64,000 nt of DNA from an archaeon (GTDB lineage Archaea > Thermoproteota > Nitrososphaeria > Nitrososphaerales > Nitrosopumilaceae), in NCBI GenBank assembly GCA_024276695.1, contig JAJRWR010000026.1:1-64000 (forward strand), in the 5' to 3' direction. Shown piece by piece: positions 27,803-38,138 of this stretch. Below the pieces are notes generated by a model. The model was not told the DNA's origin, did no database searches, and saw only the letters and a program-made list of their open reading frames with translations. The position numbers were made by a program, and so were the translations under genes. Every line of letters starts with the position of its first letter. The stretch's first letter is position 1.

Positions 27803-27900
27803 TATTGTCTCTTCCTATTTCCTCTTCTAAAACTTGATCCTTTGTGACAGTCACATTTACAAGATTCATCATTACAAAATCCATGATTATTTTTTATCAT
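27796..27900 (-). CDS. Possible Cys-rich micro-protein (34 aa)
   Basis: Manual translation: MIKNNHGFCNDESCKCDCHKGSSFRRGNRKRQYC*. Confidence 0.35.
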   Translation of the reverse strand: MIKNNHGFCNDESCKCDCHKGSSFRRGNRKRQYC

Positions 27901-28007
27901 ATTCTGATTGGACGATTATGATATTTGAAGGACTCTTCTTTTTGAGTAATCATTTGTTTGATTAAATCCGAAAATTTTGATAATTTTTTGCCATAATTTG
28001 TGAAAAA

Positions 28008-29294
28008 TTATTTCAAAATCACGCCTACATCCATCAGATTTGTGTGGGTGGCATTGGTAATGATATTGCCTTTTTGCTTTTGAAAGAATCGTCCTGAATC
28101 ACTGTTTTTGAGAAACTCTTTCATTACATCCAAATCTATTTTGATATTTTCTGTAATTGCTCCTGCAAAAACTGAATTCCCATCAATCCCATCTGTCCCA
28201 ATTGAAGCAATGACCATTTTTTTTAATTTTTGAGTATTTTTTAATAATCGTAAAACTAGTTCTTGATTTCGTCCTCCCATTCCTTTTCCTAGAACTTTAA
28301 CTGTGGTCTCCCCTCCAAAAATTATACATGTTTTTTCATCTTCTGAAATTTTTTCAAGAATTTTAGTAACTGCTTCTTTTATGTCTCCAAAAAGATGTAT
28401 AGTGCTTACTTTGTAACCTGTGTTTTCAGCTTTTTCTTTCATAGCTTCTAAACAATCATTATTATTTGCAATTACAAAATTTTCAATTTTAGCTTTTTTT
28501 GGAGTTTCCATGCTTTCATTTTTCCCTTTTTCTAAAAGATCTAAAACTTCTTGTGGCATTTTCCAACGAATTTTATATTTATCTATAATTTTCAATGCAT
28601 CTACATATGTAGTATCATCCATGTATGTAGTTCCTGAGGCAATGGATGAAAGATCATCTCCTTCTACATCTGACATCACTAAACTTACTCCATGGCATTT
28701 CATGTTTTCTACTAGTTTTCCTCCCTTGATTTTTGATAGATGTTTTCGTATACAGTTAAACTCTTGAATTGTAGCTCCTGACTTTAGCAATACATTTGTC
28801 ACATGAACTTTATCATCTAAAGTAATGTTATCGGGCATTGCAAGTAATGATGAGCCTCCTCCCGATACTAGGAAAATAACCAATTCATCACTTCGCTTAT
28901 TTTGAACAAATTTCATGACTTCTTTAGCTGCCTTTACGCTTGTTTGGTCTGGTTTGGGATGTCTGGAATTAAAAATCTGAAATTTTTTACCTTTGATTAT
29001 TGATTTTGAGCCTTTGGGGATTACTATAATTCCACTTTTTATAGAAACTATGGCATTTAATGCTCTTGTCATAGAATCTCCTGCTTTTCCAAAAGCTACT
29101 GAATAGATGCTTGAATATTTCTCAAGATTGAATGATTTGTCACTAATTTTGATTTCATTAGGTGTCACAAATTTTGGAATTATGTTTTCTGGATTTGCTG
29201 CTTGAAGCCCCGCCTCTAAAATTTCTAAACAATCTCTCTTCTTATCCGTAGTTGCCAAGTCATCAAAATTTTGTATAATCACACTGTCAGTCAA
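28008..29294 (-). CDS. Glycerate 2-kinase (MOFRL/GckA family)
   Basis: VAFGKAGDSMTRAL; FLVSGGGSSLLAMP; GGETTVKVLGKGMGGRNQELVL. Confidence 0.9.
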   Translation of the reverse strand: MTDSVIIQNFDDLATTDKKRDCLEILEAGLQAANPENIIPKFVTPNEIKISDKSFNLEKYSSIYSVAFGKAGDSMTRALNAIVSIKSGIIVIPKGSKSIIKGKKFQIFNSRHPKPDQTSVKAAKEVMKFVQNKRSDELVIFLVSGGGSSLLAMPDNITLDDKVHVTNVLLKSGATIQEFNCIRKHLSKIKGGKLVENMKCHGVSLVMSDVEGDDLSSIASGTTYMDDTTYVDALKIIDKYKIRWKMPQEVLDLLEKGKNESMETPKKAKIENFVIANNNDCLEAMKEKAENTGYKVSTIHLFGDIKEAVTKILEKISEDEKTCIIFGGETTVKVLGKGMGGRNQELVLRLLKNTQKLKKMVIASIGTDGIDGNSVFAGAITENIKIDLDVMKEFLKNSDSGRFFQKQKGNIITNATHTNLMDVGVILK

Positions 29295-29334
29295 TAATGC
29301 AAGATATAATAATAATCAATGATGCCTTTGATTT

Positions 29335-30279
29335 ATGCAAACAGTACGCATTCCAAAAGTTATCAACTTTGGAGAAAATGCACTTGGTGAAACAGAGTAT
29401 CCAAAAAATGCCCTAGTTGTCACAACCGTTCCGCCAGCACTATCTGACAAATGGTTGGCAAGAATGGGTATACAAGATTACATGTTATATGACCAAGTAA
29501 AACCTGAACCATCAATTGACGATGTCAATACTGTTATTTCACAATTCAAAGACAAAGATCCATCATGTCTAATTGGACTTGGTGGTGGAAGTTCAATGGA
29601 TGTAGTAAAATATGCTGCACCTGAGATGAAAAAAGAAAAAATCTTAATTCCAACAACATTTGGAACTGGAGCTGAAATGACAACTTATTGTGTTCTGAAA
29701 TTTGACGGTAAAAAGAAATTGTTACGTGAAGACAAATTTTTGGCTGACATGGCTGTGGTAGATTCATATTTTATGGATGGCACTCCAGAACAAGTTCTAA
29801 AAAATTCTGTCTGTGATGCATGTGCTCAAGCAACCGAAGGTTATGATAGTAAACTAGGTAATGACTTGACAAGAACTCTATGTAAACAGGCATTTGAGAT
29901 TCTCTATGATGCAATTATGAATGACAAACCAGAAAACTATCCTTATGGATCAATGTTGTCTGGAATGGGATTTGGTAATTGCTCTACGACTCTTGGACAT
30001 GCTTTGTCCTACGTGTTCTCAAATGAGGGTGTACCCCATGGATATTCATTATCCTCTTGTACTACCGTTGCACACAAGCATAACAAGTCAATCTTCTATG
30101 ATAGATTTAAAGAGGCTATGAATAAACTTGGCTTTGATAAACTAGAACTCAAAGCTGACATTTCAGAAGCTGCAGACACCGTAATGACAGATAAAGGACA
30201 TTTGGATCCAAATCCAATTCCAATAGTCAAAGACGATGTTGTAAAATGTCTTGAAGATATCAACGCAGGTAACTTATAA
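29335..30279 (+). CDS. Iron-containing alcohol dehydrogenase; candidate semialdehyde reductase of the HP/HB cycle
   Basis: LIGLGGGSSMDVVKYAA; PTTFGTGAEMTTYCVL; GHALSYVFSNEGVPHGYSLS. Confidence 0.85.
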   Translation: MQTVRIPKVINFGENALGETEYPKNALVVTTVPPALSDKWLARMGIQDYMLYDQVKPEPSIDDVNTVISQFKDKDPSCLIGLGGGSSMDVVKYAAPEMKKEKILIPTTFGTGAEMTTYCVLKFDGKKKLLREDKFLADMAVVDSYFMDGTPEQVLKNSVCDACAQATEGYDSKLGNDLTRTLCKQAFEILYDAIMNDKPENYPYGSMLSGMGFGNCSTTLGHALSYVFSNEGVPHGYSLSSCTTVAHKHNKSIFYDRFKEAMNKLGFDKLELKADISEAADTVMTDKGHLDPNPIPIVKDDVVKCLEDINAGNL

Positions 30280-30372
30280 AAAATTCAATATTTTTTACTT
30301 TTTTTATATTTTATTAATAAACTGTGAAATTGGTAGCTTGATGAAACTTTTTATTCTAATACTCTAACGTAG

Positions 30373-31479
30373 ATGTGCTTGACTGATAAAAAATTAAAAT
30401 TTGGTATACAAAACGGCCTAAATGTTGCAAGAGCTGGATACACTGAAGACCAAATCTTAACTGCGTGTATGCTTGCCGATAAAACCGGCTATGATTCAAT
30501 TTTCTATATGGATCACACTAATGTCCCACAATGGAAAAATGCTACTGTTCTTGATCCTTGGGTTATGTTGTCTGCAATTGCTGCAGTTACAAATAATGTT
30601 GAATTAGGAACATGTGTTACTGACGCAATTAGAAGACATCCTTCTAACATTGCACTAGCTGCAATTACTCTTGATAGAGTTTCAAAAGGTAGAGCTATCT
30701 TGGGAATTGGTGCAGGTGAAGCACAGAACTTGAAAGAATTTTGTATCCCATTTGAAAAACCTGTTTCTAAATGGGCAGAACAAATTGAAACTATTCATAA
30801 ATTATACCAATCAACTCCTGATAACACTGTAGATTATAACGGAAAATATTATCAACTTGAAGGTGCGTGTTTACAAGCACCGCCAATTAGAAAACCACAT
30901 CCACCAACTTACATGGCATCTGGTGGTAAACGTACACTTGCATTAACTGGAAAACTTGGTGATGGGTGGTTGCCAATCGGTTATACTCCAGAACTTTTTG
31001 AAGATCATGCTGCACAAATCAAAGTATCCATGGATGCAAATAATAGAACTCAAGAAGAGAAAGATAATTTCCAATATGCTTTGGATATTGATGTCTATTT
31101 CTCTGACGATGCCGAAGCATCTTGGGCACGTATGAAAGAGGCTGTGAAAGTTAGTCTGTTCAAGCCTGAAATTTTGAGAGTACATGGATTAAAAGAAATT
31201 GAAGGATTTGATTTCGTAAAATACTTTACAGAATATTCAATGTCTGATCAAAGTTGGATTGTAAAGATGAGGGAAGCCGCAACAAAAATTCCTGATGCTG
31301 TTGCACGTTCATCTACTGCTGTTGGCACTCCTGAAGATATGATTCCAACCTTTGAGAGATTTATGGATGCTGGGGTAAATCACTTTGTAATTAGATTCTG
31401 GGGTAAGAACTACTTTGGCTCTATTGACAAGTTTGCAAGTCATGTAATACCTGCATTGCGTGCTAAAGCCAAACAATAA
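30373..31479 (+). CDS. LLM-class F420-dependent oxidoreductase, methylenetetrahydromethanopterin reductase-like
   Basis: YDSIFYMDHTNV; LGTCVTDAIRRHPSNIALAAITLDRVSKGRAILGIGAGE; YMASGGKRTLALTGKLGDGWLP. Confidence 0.85.
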   Translation: MCLTDKKLKFGIQNGLNVARAGYTEDQILTACMLADKTGYDSIFYMDHTNVPQWKNATVLDPWVMLSAIAAVTNNVELGTCVTDAIRRHPSNIALAAITLDRVSKGRAILGIGAGEAQNLKEFCIPFEKPVSKWAEQIETIHKLYQSTPDNTVDYNGKYYQLEGACLQAPPIRKPHPPTYMASGGKRTLALTGKLGDGWLPIGYTPELFEDHAAQIKVSMDANNRTQEEKDNFQYALDIDVYFSDDAEASWARMKEAVKVSLFKPEILRVHGLKEIEGFDFVKYFTEYSMSDQSWIVKMREAATKIPDAVARSSTAVGTPEDMIPTFERFMDAGVNHFVIRFWGKNYFGSIDKFASHVIPALRAKAKQ

Positions 31480-31538
31480 GATGTTCTTTACTATGACACA
31501 CAGCAAATCATTTAGTTTACTATCTATCACACGTTATC

Positions 31539-31769
31539 ATGGATGAAGATCTTCCTGAATCAGTGAAAAAATGCCTTGACATTTTAGAAGAAAATGTGGA
31601 AATTTCAGCTAATTTTGAATATGATTTGGATGATGAAAAGGAAGATGAATTGACTACTGATATGGAACTCCACAATTTGTATGATATGACTGAAGATGTT
31701 GCAGAGTCTGCAAAACTAAAACGTGCAGAATCTAATTTTGCAAGACGTCAATCTGAAGATTCTTTATGA
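31539..31769 (+). CDS. Hypothetical acidic protein (76 aa)
   Basis: Clean intergenic ORF. Confidence 0.6.
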   Translation: MDEDLPESVKKCLDILEENVEISANFEYDLDDEKEDELTTDMELHNLYDMTEDVAESAKLKRAESNFARRQSEDSL

Positions 31770-31770
31770 T

Positions 31771-32214
31771 TTAATGTCTACTGCTCTTTGTTTTTGTAAG
31801 TGATTTTGCTTTGCGTTTGTTTTTCTGTTTCTCTAATCTTTTTCTAGTTCGTTCAGTTGCATTTGTTGAGCCTTGAATGATCTTTGTTTTACTTCCGTCT
31901 CTTAGCATTATTTCTTTGCCTTTGAATCGAAATTCAACATCTCTGCATTTGATGTAATATCTTTTGAGACAAAAAAATATCCTATTATTAGTGCCATGCA
32001 TTTCTTTGACTTCTTTGGTTTTTTTTAGTTCATTGAGAATATTTCGTAATAATCCTTTATCGATGTCTGTAATTCGATGTAGTTCTCTAAACCAGATGAA
32101 TCTTGAATTTGAACCCCATTCTTCTAAAAGTTTTAGAGTTATCTTGGTAGCCTCTTCTCGTTCCTCATTAATTTCGTTCATTTTCTTCTCCTGAATCCAT
32201 CCTAAATTTAGCAA
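31771..32214 (-). CDS. Hypothetical protein, wHTH-like
   Basis: Likely start at internal MNEINEEREE. Basic C-terminus RTRKRLEKQKNKRKAKSLTKTK. Confidence 0.6.
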   Translation of the reverse strand: MLNLGWIQEKKMNEINEEREEATKITLKLLEEWGSNSRFIWFRELHRITDIDKGLLRNILNELKKTKEVKEMHGTNNRIFFCLKRYYIKCRDVEFRFKGKEIMLRDGSKTKIIQGSTNATERTRKRLEKQKNKRKAKSLTKTKSSRH

Positions 32215-32296
32215 TTTACATTAATGAAGAATTTGGATGAAAAAAGTCAAGTTTTAGAATGTTCTTTGGTTTTGATTATTTTTGTAATTCTATTCT

Positions 32297-32389
32297 ATGC
32301 GCACAGAATTTAAAACTGAATGTAATGCATTAGAATGCAGAATTTTAGAAATAAAGGCGATGGCCAAAGAATTAGATGAAGAGGAATAA
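32297..32389 (+). CDS. Possible micro-protein (30 aa)
   Basis: Manual translation: MRTEFKTECNALECRILEIKAMAKELDEEE*; otherwise unexplained intergenic space. Confidence 0.3.
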   Translation: MRTEFKTECNALECRILEIKAMAKELDEEE

Positions 32390-32391
32390 TT

Positions 32392-32628
32392 CTATTTCTT
32401 TGATTTTGCTTTTCTCTCCTTGATTCTGGATTTTATTACCTTCACTGATTGCTTTTGATTATTTTCCATCTTATTTGCTATTGAATCGATTTGTTTGATT
32501 ATTTTTGCTTGCGCTTCTGAAGAACTTGTTTTTAGTAATTTCTTTTTTAATTTTTTTAATTGGTTTGAATATCCTTGAAAATTATCTCTTAATTCATTTA
32601 GATAGGGATCATCCATGATAATTTTCAA
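32392..32628 (-). CDS. Hypothetical coiled-coil protein (78 aa)
   Basis: ORF; basic C-terminus. Confidence 0.55.
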   Translation of the reverse strand: MKIIMDDPYLNELRDNFQGYSNQLKKLKKKLLKTSSSEAQAKIIKQIDSIANKMENNQKQSVKVIKSRIKERKAKSKK

Positions 32629-32693
32629 TTTATCTTCTATTTTAGGAATTTCAATACCTCTGGATTTATAATATTATTTAATTAAATTGCTTT

Positions 32694-33326
32694 ATGCAAT
32701 TAACTGGAATTCTCCAAATCAGGTCATATGAGAAAATAAAAGAATTTTTGAATAATGGACATGTTGGACGAATTGCTAGTATTGACACAAATGGATTTCC
32801 TCAGATCATTCCTATGAATTTTGTATTTCGTAATGATGCAGTTTATATGCATTCTCATGTAAAGGGTGAAAAATTAGATAATATTTCTAGAAACGACAAA
32901 GTGGGATTTGAATCTGACCGCGAACTGGAATTTCTGCCTTCGTATTTTGAAGATCCACATAATGCAGCTTTAGCTGATACCCTATACATTAGCATAGTAA
33001 TCAAAGGAATAGCTTCTTTCGTGTCTGATAGGGAAGAAAAAACGCTTGCACTAAATGGATTAATGGAAAAATATCAGCCTGAAGGACAGTATGATCCAAT
33101 TCAATCTGATATGGGAGTTTTAGATGCTGTTAGTGTAATCAAAATAACTCCTCAAACACTTCACGGAAAATACAAAATTGGCCAACACATGAGGTCTGAT
33201 GACAGGGCAAATCTAGCTCAAAAAATTCTAAAGAAAAATTCCCCCTCTGCTCTTGAAACTTTGAAAATTATGGGGTTTGAGGTGACTGATACAGGTTTGA
33301 AAATGATTGATGAACCTGTATGGTAA
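32694..33326 (+). CDS. Pyridoxamine 5'-phosphate oxidase-related FMN-binding protein
   Basis: NGHVGRIASIDTNGFPQIIPMNFVFRNDAVYMHSHVKGEKLDNI. Confidence 0.8.
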   Translation: MQLTGILQIRSYEKIKEFLNNGHVGRIASIDTNGFPQIIPMNFVFRNDAVYMHSHVKGEKLDNISRNDKVGFESDRELEFLPSYFEDPHNAALADTLYISIVIKGIASFVSDREEKTLALNGLMEKYQPEGQYDPIQSDMGVLDAVSVIKITPQTLHGKYKIGQHMRSDDRANLAQKILKKNSPSALETLKIMGFEVTDTGLKMIDEPVW

Positions 33327-33370
33327 TTTTATCTTGATATCACCATTGCTTTAAATTCAGTTTTTAGAGA

Positions 33371-35332
33371 TTGTATCTGTTGGAACAACTATCTCAATTT
33401 GAATTAATATCTGATTATGCCCCTACGGGTGATCAACCTCAAGCAATTGATGCCTTAGTCGAGGGTGTAAAGAAAGGAATCGTTCAAACTCTGCTTGGGG
33501 TGACTGGAAGTGGCAAAACATTTTCTGTTGCAAATGTGATTGCAAGGACAGGAAAGAACACGCTAGTGATTTCTCACAACAAAACTCTTGCAGCACAACT
33601 TTATTCGGAACTAAAACAATTTTTTCCAAAAAATAATGTTGGATATTTTGTATCGTACTATGACTATTATCAACCTGAAAGTTATCTTCCACAAACTGAT
33701 ACGTACATTGAACAAGATACTCAGATAAATGAAAAAATTGAAAAGTTAAGACTGGAAGCCACTGCAATGCTGCTTTCAGGAGAGCCTACAATCATTATAT
33801 CAACCGTATCTTGTATCTACTCTCTAGGAAATCCACGTGATTGGGAAGATTTAGCTATCACAATTAACGTTGGAGATGAAATTAAGAGAAATGAGATAAT
33901 ACGACGATTTGTAGATGCCAGATATGAAAGAAATGATGCTGAAGTGGCTCCTGGAAACTTTAGGGTAAAAGGAGATACTATTGATATCATCCCTGCATAT
34001 TCTGAAGATTTAGTTAGAATTTCCATGTTAGGCGACGAGGTAGAAAAAATTTCCATTTTGGATCATGTATCCCTTAAAGAAAAAAAGAAAATCCAACAAA
34101 TGAAAATTTTTCCTGCTAAACACTATCTTATTGCAAAAGATGTTAGAGAAAAAGCTGTAACATCAATTAGGGACGAATTAAAATCCAGACTATCTGAATT
34201 AAACGAATTAGAAAAACAAAGACTAGAGATGAGAACAAAATATGATCTAGAAATGATTGAGGAATTGGGATATTGTTCTGGAATTGAAAATTATTCTAGA
34301 CATTTTGATGGAAGAAAAGCTGGAGAAAAAGCATTTTGTTTAATGGATTTTTTTGGTGATGACTATCTGATGGTGATTGATGAATCACATGTTACTTTGC
34401 CACAACTTCATGGAATGTACAAAGGCGATCATTCTAGAAAAAACGAATTGATAACATATGGATTTAGGTTGCCAAGTGCATTTGATAATCGTCCATTGAA
34501 ATTTGAAGAATTTGAAAAATACATTCAAAATACCATCTTTGTTTCAGCAACTCCCTCTGAATATGAAAAAAAAATATCCTCTCATATTACTGAACAACTT
34601 GTTAGGCCAACTGGTTTACTTGACCCTCAAGTTGAAACCAGGCCTATAAAAGACCAAATGGATGATTTGATCAAAGAAATCAACAAAAGATCTGCTAATT
34701 CCGAGCATGTTTTAGTTACAACTCTTACAAAACGTATGGCTGAAGATTTGGCAGAATACCTTTCAAAAAAACAAGTCAGGGTGAGATACATGCATTCTGA
34801 AATTGAAGGATTGCAGAGAACTGAGATTATTAGGCAACTACGTCTTGGTGAATTTGATGTTCTTATAGGGATTAATCTTCTAAGAGAAGGGTTGGATATT
34901 CCAGAAGTTTCTTTAGTTGCTATATTAGATGCTGATAAGGAAGGGTTTTTGAGAAATTTCACAAGTCTGATTCAGACATGTGGTAGAGCTGCAAGAAATG
35001 TGAATGGAACTGTCATAATGTATGCTGATAATAATACTAAATCCATGAAAAATGCCATGATTGAAACTAAGCGTCGTAGAGAAAAACAAATGCAATATAA
35101 CAAAGAACATAATATTGTCCCTAGAACAATTATCAAATCGATTCCAAACCAAGAAGTCGCTTTAGACGATTCAAAACTAAAATCAATACATGATCTATCT
35201 GCTGAAATAATTGATTTAGATGCACAAATGAAAAAATATTCTGAAGAATTAGATTTTGAACATGCAATTGAATGTAGGGATAGGATAAAACGAATAGAAA
35301 AGGAGATTGAATTTAAAAATGGTAGAAAATAA
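33371..35332 (+). CDS. uvrB: Excinuclease ABC subunit B
   Basis: YAPTGDQPQAIDALVEGV; GVTGSGKTFSVANV; YYDYYQPESYLP; GINLLREGLDIPEVSLVAILDADKEGFLR; UVR domain at the C-terminus. Confidence 0.97.
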   Translation: MYLLEQLSQFELISDYAPTGDQPQAIDALVEGVKKGIVQTLLGVTGSGKTFSVANVIARTGKNTLVISHNKTLAAQLYSELKQFFPKNNVGYFVSYYDYYQPESYLPQTDTYIEQDTQINEKIEKLRLEATAMLLSGEPTIIISTVSCIYSLGNPRDWEDLAITINVGDEIKRNEIIRRFVDARYERNDAEVAPGNFRVKGDTIDIIPAYSEDLVRISMLGDEVEKISILDHVSLKEKKKIQQMKIFPAKHYLIAKDVREKAVTSIRDELKSRLSELNELEKQRLEMRTKYDLEMIEELGYCSGIENYSRHFDGRKAGEKAFCLMDFFGDDYLMVIDESHVTLPQLHGMYKGDHSRKNELITYGFRLPSAFDNRPLKFEEFEKYIQNTIFVSATPSEYEKKISSHITEQLVRPTGLLDPQVETRPIKDQMDDLIKEINKRSANSEHVLVTTLTKRMAEDLAEYLSKKQVRVRYMHSEIEGLQRTEIIRQLRLGEFDVLIGINLLREGLDIPEVSLVAILDADKEGFLRNFTSLIQTCGRAARNVNGTVIMYADNNTKSMKNAMIETKRRREKQMQYNKEHNIVPRTIIKSIPNQEVALDDSKLKSIHDLSAEIIDLDAQMKKYSEELDFEHAIECRDRIKRIEKEIEFKNGRK

Positions 35333-38138
35333 ACTGAAAATTAGAGGTGCACGTCATCACAATCTAAAGAATTTGGATATTGATATTCCAAAAAATAACT
35401 TAATTGTAATAAGTGGTTTGTCTGGTTCTGGTAAATCTACATTAGCATTTGATACCATTTATGCTGAAGGCCAGAGGAGATATGTTGAATCGCTTTCATC
35501 TTATGCTCGTCAATTTTTAGAAATGATGGATAAACCTGATGTTGATTCTATTGAAGGTCTCTCTCCTGCAATTTCCATACAACAAAAAACTACGAGTAAA
35601 AACCCCCGTTCTACTGTTGGAACTACCACTGAAATTTATGATTACATGAGATTATTGTTTGCAAGAATTGGTACTCCTTACTGTACAAATTGTGGGCGTA
35701 AAGTTTCAACACAATCCATTGAACAAATATGTGATTCTGTACTCAAAGATTTTTCAGGAAAAAAAATTCTCATTTTAGCTCCAATTATTCAGAGAAAAAA
35801 AGGAACATATGAAAAATTATTTGAACAAATCAAAAAAGATGGATACTCTAGAATACGCCTAAATGGTGAGATTTTGAGCCTAGACGATGAAATTCCTCTT
35901 CTCGATAGGCAAAAATGGCACAATATTGAGATTGTAGTTGATAGAATTACTACTGAAAAATCTGAAAGATCTAGACTTTTTGAAGCCATACAAACTGCAA
36001 TCAAGGCATCCAAAGGCGATGTTATGATTACTGTTGAAAAATCAGAAAAAATTTTCTCACAAAATAATGCGTGTCCTTATTGTGGATTGACAGTAGGCGA
36101 ATTAGAACCTCGTTCTTTTTCATTTAACTCTCCTTTCGGTATGTGTAAAACATGTAATGGTTTGGGGGTGAAGATGGAATTTGATGCAGATTTAGTTGTG
36201 CCTGATAAAACAAAATCCATTTTAGACGGTGCAATAGTGCCTTGGAGTGGACGGTTCTCTGCATTTAGACGTCAAGCATTAAGGGCAGTAGGGAAAAAGT
36301 TTGGTTTTGATTTGATGACTCCTTTTGATAAAATCAAACCTAAACATCTCAAAATAATTTTACATGGCACGGATGATTTGATAGATTTTACATATCGTTC
36401 AAAATCTGGAGATTCATCTTGGCAATCTACAAATGCGTTTGAAGGTGTTTTGTCTAATTTACAACGTATATTTATGGAAACTGATTCTGAATCGAAACGA
36501 GAATGGTTAAAACAATTCATGAGGGACACTCCTTGTAACATATGTCATGGCAAAAAATTAAAACCGGAATCACTTGCAGTAAAGATTAATGAAAAAGGAA
36601 TAATGGATGTTTGTGATATGTCTATTGATCATTGCTATGATTTTTTCTCTTCATTGAAGTTAACTGAAAATGAACAATACATTGCAAGAGATATTCTAAA
36701 AGAGATAAGGGAACGCCTTGAATTTTTAATGAATGTGGGATTGAATTATCTGACATTAAACAGATTAAGTTCAACGTTGTCTGGCGGTGAATCTCAACGA
36801 ATTAGGTTGGCAACTCAAATTGGTTCTAATTTAACTGGAGTATTGTATGTACTTGATGAACCTACAATCGGTTTACATCAACGAGATAACACCCGACTCA
36901 TTAAAACGCTAAATAAGCTACGAAATCTGGGAAATACTGTAATTGTTGTAGAGCATGACGAAGAAGTCATCCGAAATTCAGATTGGATAATAGATTTAGG
37001 TCCTGGGGCTGGTGTTCATGGAGGAAATATTGTTTTTGAAGGAACTGTAAATCAGATTTTAAAGGATAACAAGTCTATAACTGGTGCATACCTTAAAAAT
37101 AATTCTTTGATAAATTTGGAAAATAAAATTCGTAATCGTTCTGGTTCATTGTTTGTAAAGAAAGCATCTGAAAATAATCTTAAAGATATAGATATTGAAA
37201 TCCCTCTGGGTCTTTTTGTTTCTGTAACTGGTGTTTCTGGTTCTGGAAAATCTACATTGATCAACGATATTTTATTAAAATCATTAGAAAATCATTTTTA
37301 TAAATCAAATGTACGACCAGGCACTCACAAAGAAATTACTGGATTGGAAAACATCGATAAAGTAATTGCTATTGATCAGTCTCCAATTGGCAGGACTCCG
37401 CGTTCAAATCCTGCAACTTACATCGGAGCATTTACTCCGATTAGAGAACTTTATGCAAATACTGCACTATCCAAAGAACGTGGATATGCCCCTGGACAAT
37501 TCTCGTTTAATGTAGCTGATGGTAGATGTTTTGCATGTGATGGAGATGGAGTAAAACAAATTGAAATGCAGTTTCTATCTGATGTTTATGTAAAGTGTGA
37601 TGAGTGTAAAGGAAAAAGATACAACACTGAAACCCTATCTGTATTGTATAAGGGTAAAAATATTTCAGATATTTTGAACATGACTGTCTATGAAGCACTA
37701 AATTTCTTTGAAAACATTCCTGCAATTAAACGAAAATTACAAACAGTATATGATGTTGGTTTGGGTTATGTCCAACTAGGACAGTCTTCTACTACTTTAT
37801 CTGGTGGTGAGGCCCAAAGAGTTAAACTTTCATCTGAATTATCCAAACGAGGAACTGGAAAAACACTTTACATCTTAGATGAGCCTACGACAGGCTTGCA
37901 TTTTGCAGATGTTCAAAAATTATTAGATGTTCTCAACCGCCTTGTGAATCTTGGAAATACTGTTGTGGTAATTGAGCATAATATGGATGTGATCAAAAAT
38001 TCTGATTGGCTAATTGATCTTGGACCTGAAGGTGGTGATGAAGGCGGAAAAGTTGTAGCAATTGGTACTCCTAAAGATATTTCAAAAGCACCTGGAAGTT
38101 ATACTGGAAAGTATTTGAAGAAAATATTAAAAAAATGA
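35319..38138 (+). CDS. uvrA: Excinuclease ABC subunit A
   Basis: GARHHNLKNLDIDIPKNNLIVISGLSGSGKSTLAFDTIYAEGQRRYVESLSSYARQFL; two ABC domains; LSGGESQRIRLA / LSGGEAQRVKL. ATG 35319 preferred to 35307. Confidence 0.97.
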   Translation: MVENKLKIRGARHHNLKNLDIDIPKNNLIVISGLSGSGKSTLAFDTIYAEGQRRYVESLSSYARQFLEMMDKPDVDSIEGLSPAISIQQKTTSKNPRSTVGTTTEIYDYMRLLFARIGTPYCTNCGRKVSTQSIEQICDSVLKDFSGKKILILAPIIQRKKGTYEKLFEQIKKDGYSRIRLNGEILSLDDEIPLLDRQKWHNIEIVVDRITTEKSERSRLFEAIQTAIKASKGDVMITVEKSEKIFSQNNACPYCGLTVGELEPRSFSFNSPFGMCKTCNGLGVKMEFDADLVVPDKTKSILDGAIVPWSGRFSAFRRQALRAVGKKFGFDLMTPFDKIKPKHLKIILHGTDDLIDFTYRSKSGDSSWQSTNAFEGVLSNLQRIFMETDSESKREWLKQFMRDTPCNICHGKKLKPESLAVKINEKGIMDVCDMSIDHCYDFFSSLKLTENEQYIARDILKEIRERLEFLMNVGLNYLTLNRLSSTLSGGESQRIRLATQIGSNLTGVLYVLDEPTIGLHQRDNTRLIKTLNKLRNLGNTVIVVEHDEEVIRNSDWIIDLGPGAGVHGGNIVFEGTVNQILKDNKSITGAYLKNNSLINLENKIRNRSGSLFVKKASENNLKDIDIEIPLGLFVSVTGVSGSGKSTLINDILLKSLENHFYKSNVRPGTHKEITGLENIDKVIAIDQSPIGRTPRSNPATYIGAFTPIRELYANTALSKERGYAPGQFSFNVADGRCFACDGDGVKQIEMQFLSDVYVKCDECKGKRYNTETLSVLYKGKNISDILNMTVYEALNFFENIPAIKRKLQTVYDVGLGYVQLGQSSTTLSGGEAQRVKLSSELSKRGTGKTLYILDEPTTGLHFADVQKLLDVLNRLVNLGNTVVVIEHNMDVIKNSDWLIDLGPEGGDEGGKVVAIGTPKDISKAPGSYTGKYLKKILKK

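Noticed and set aside
34627-34962. Antisense ORFs within core genes (e.g. 34627..34962, 16439..16711, 20829..21224)
   Set aside because: Shadow ORFs opposite clearly conserved genes; no independent coding evidence.
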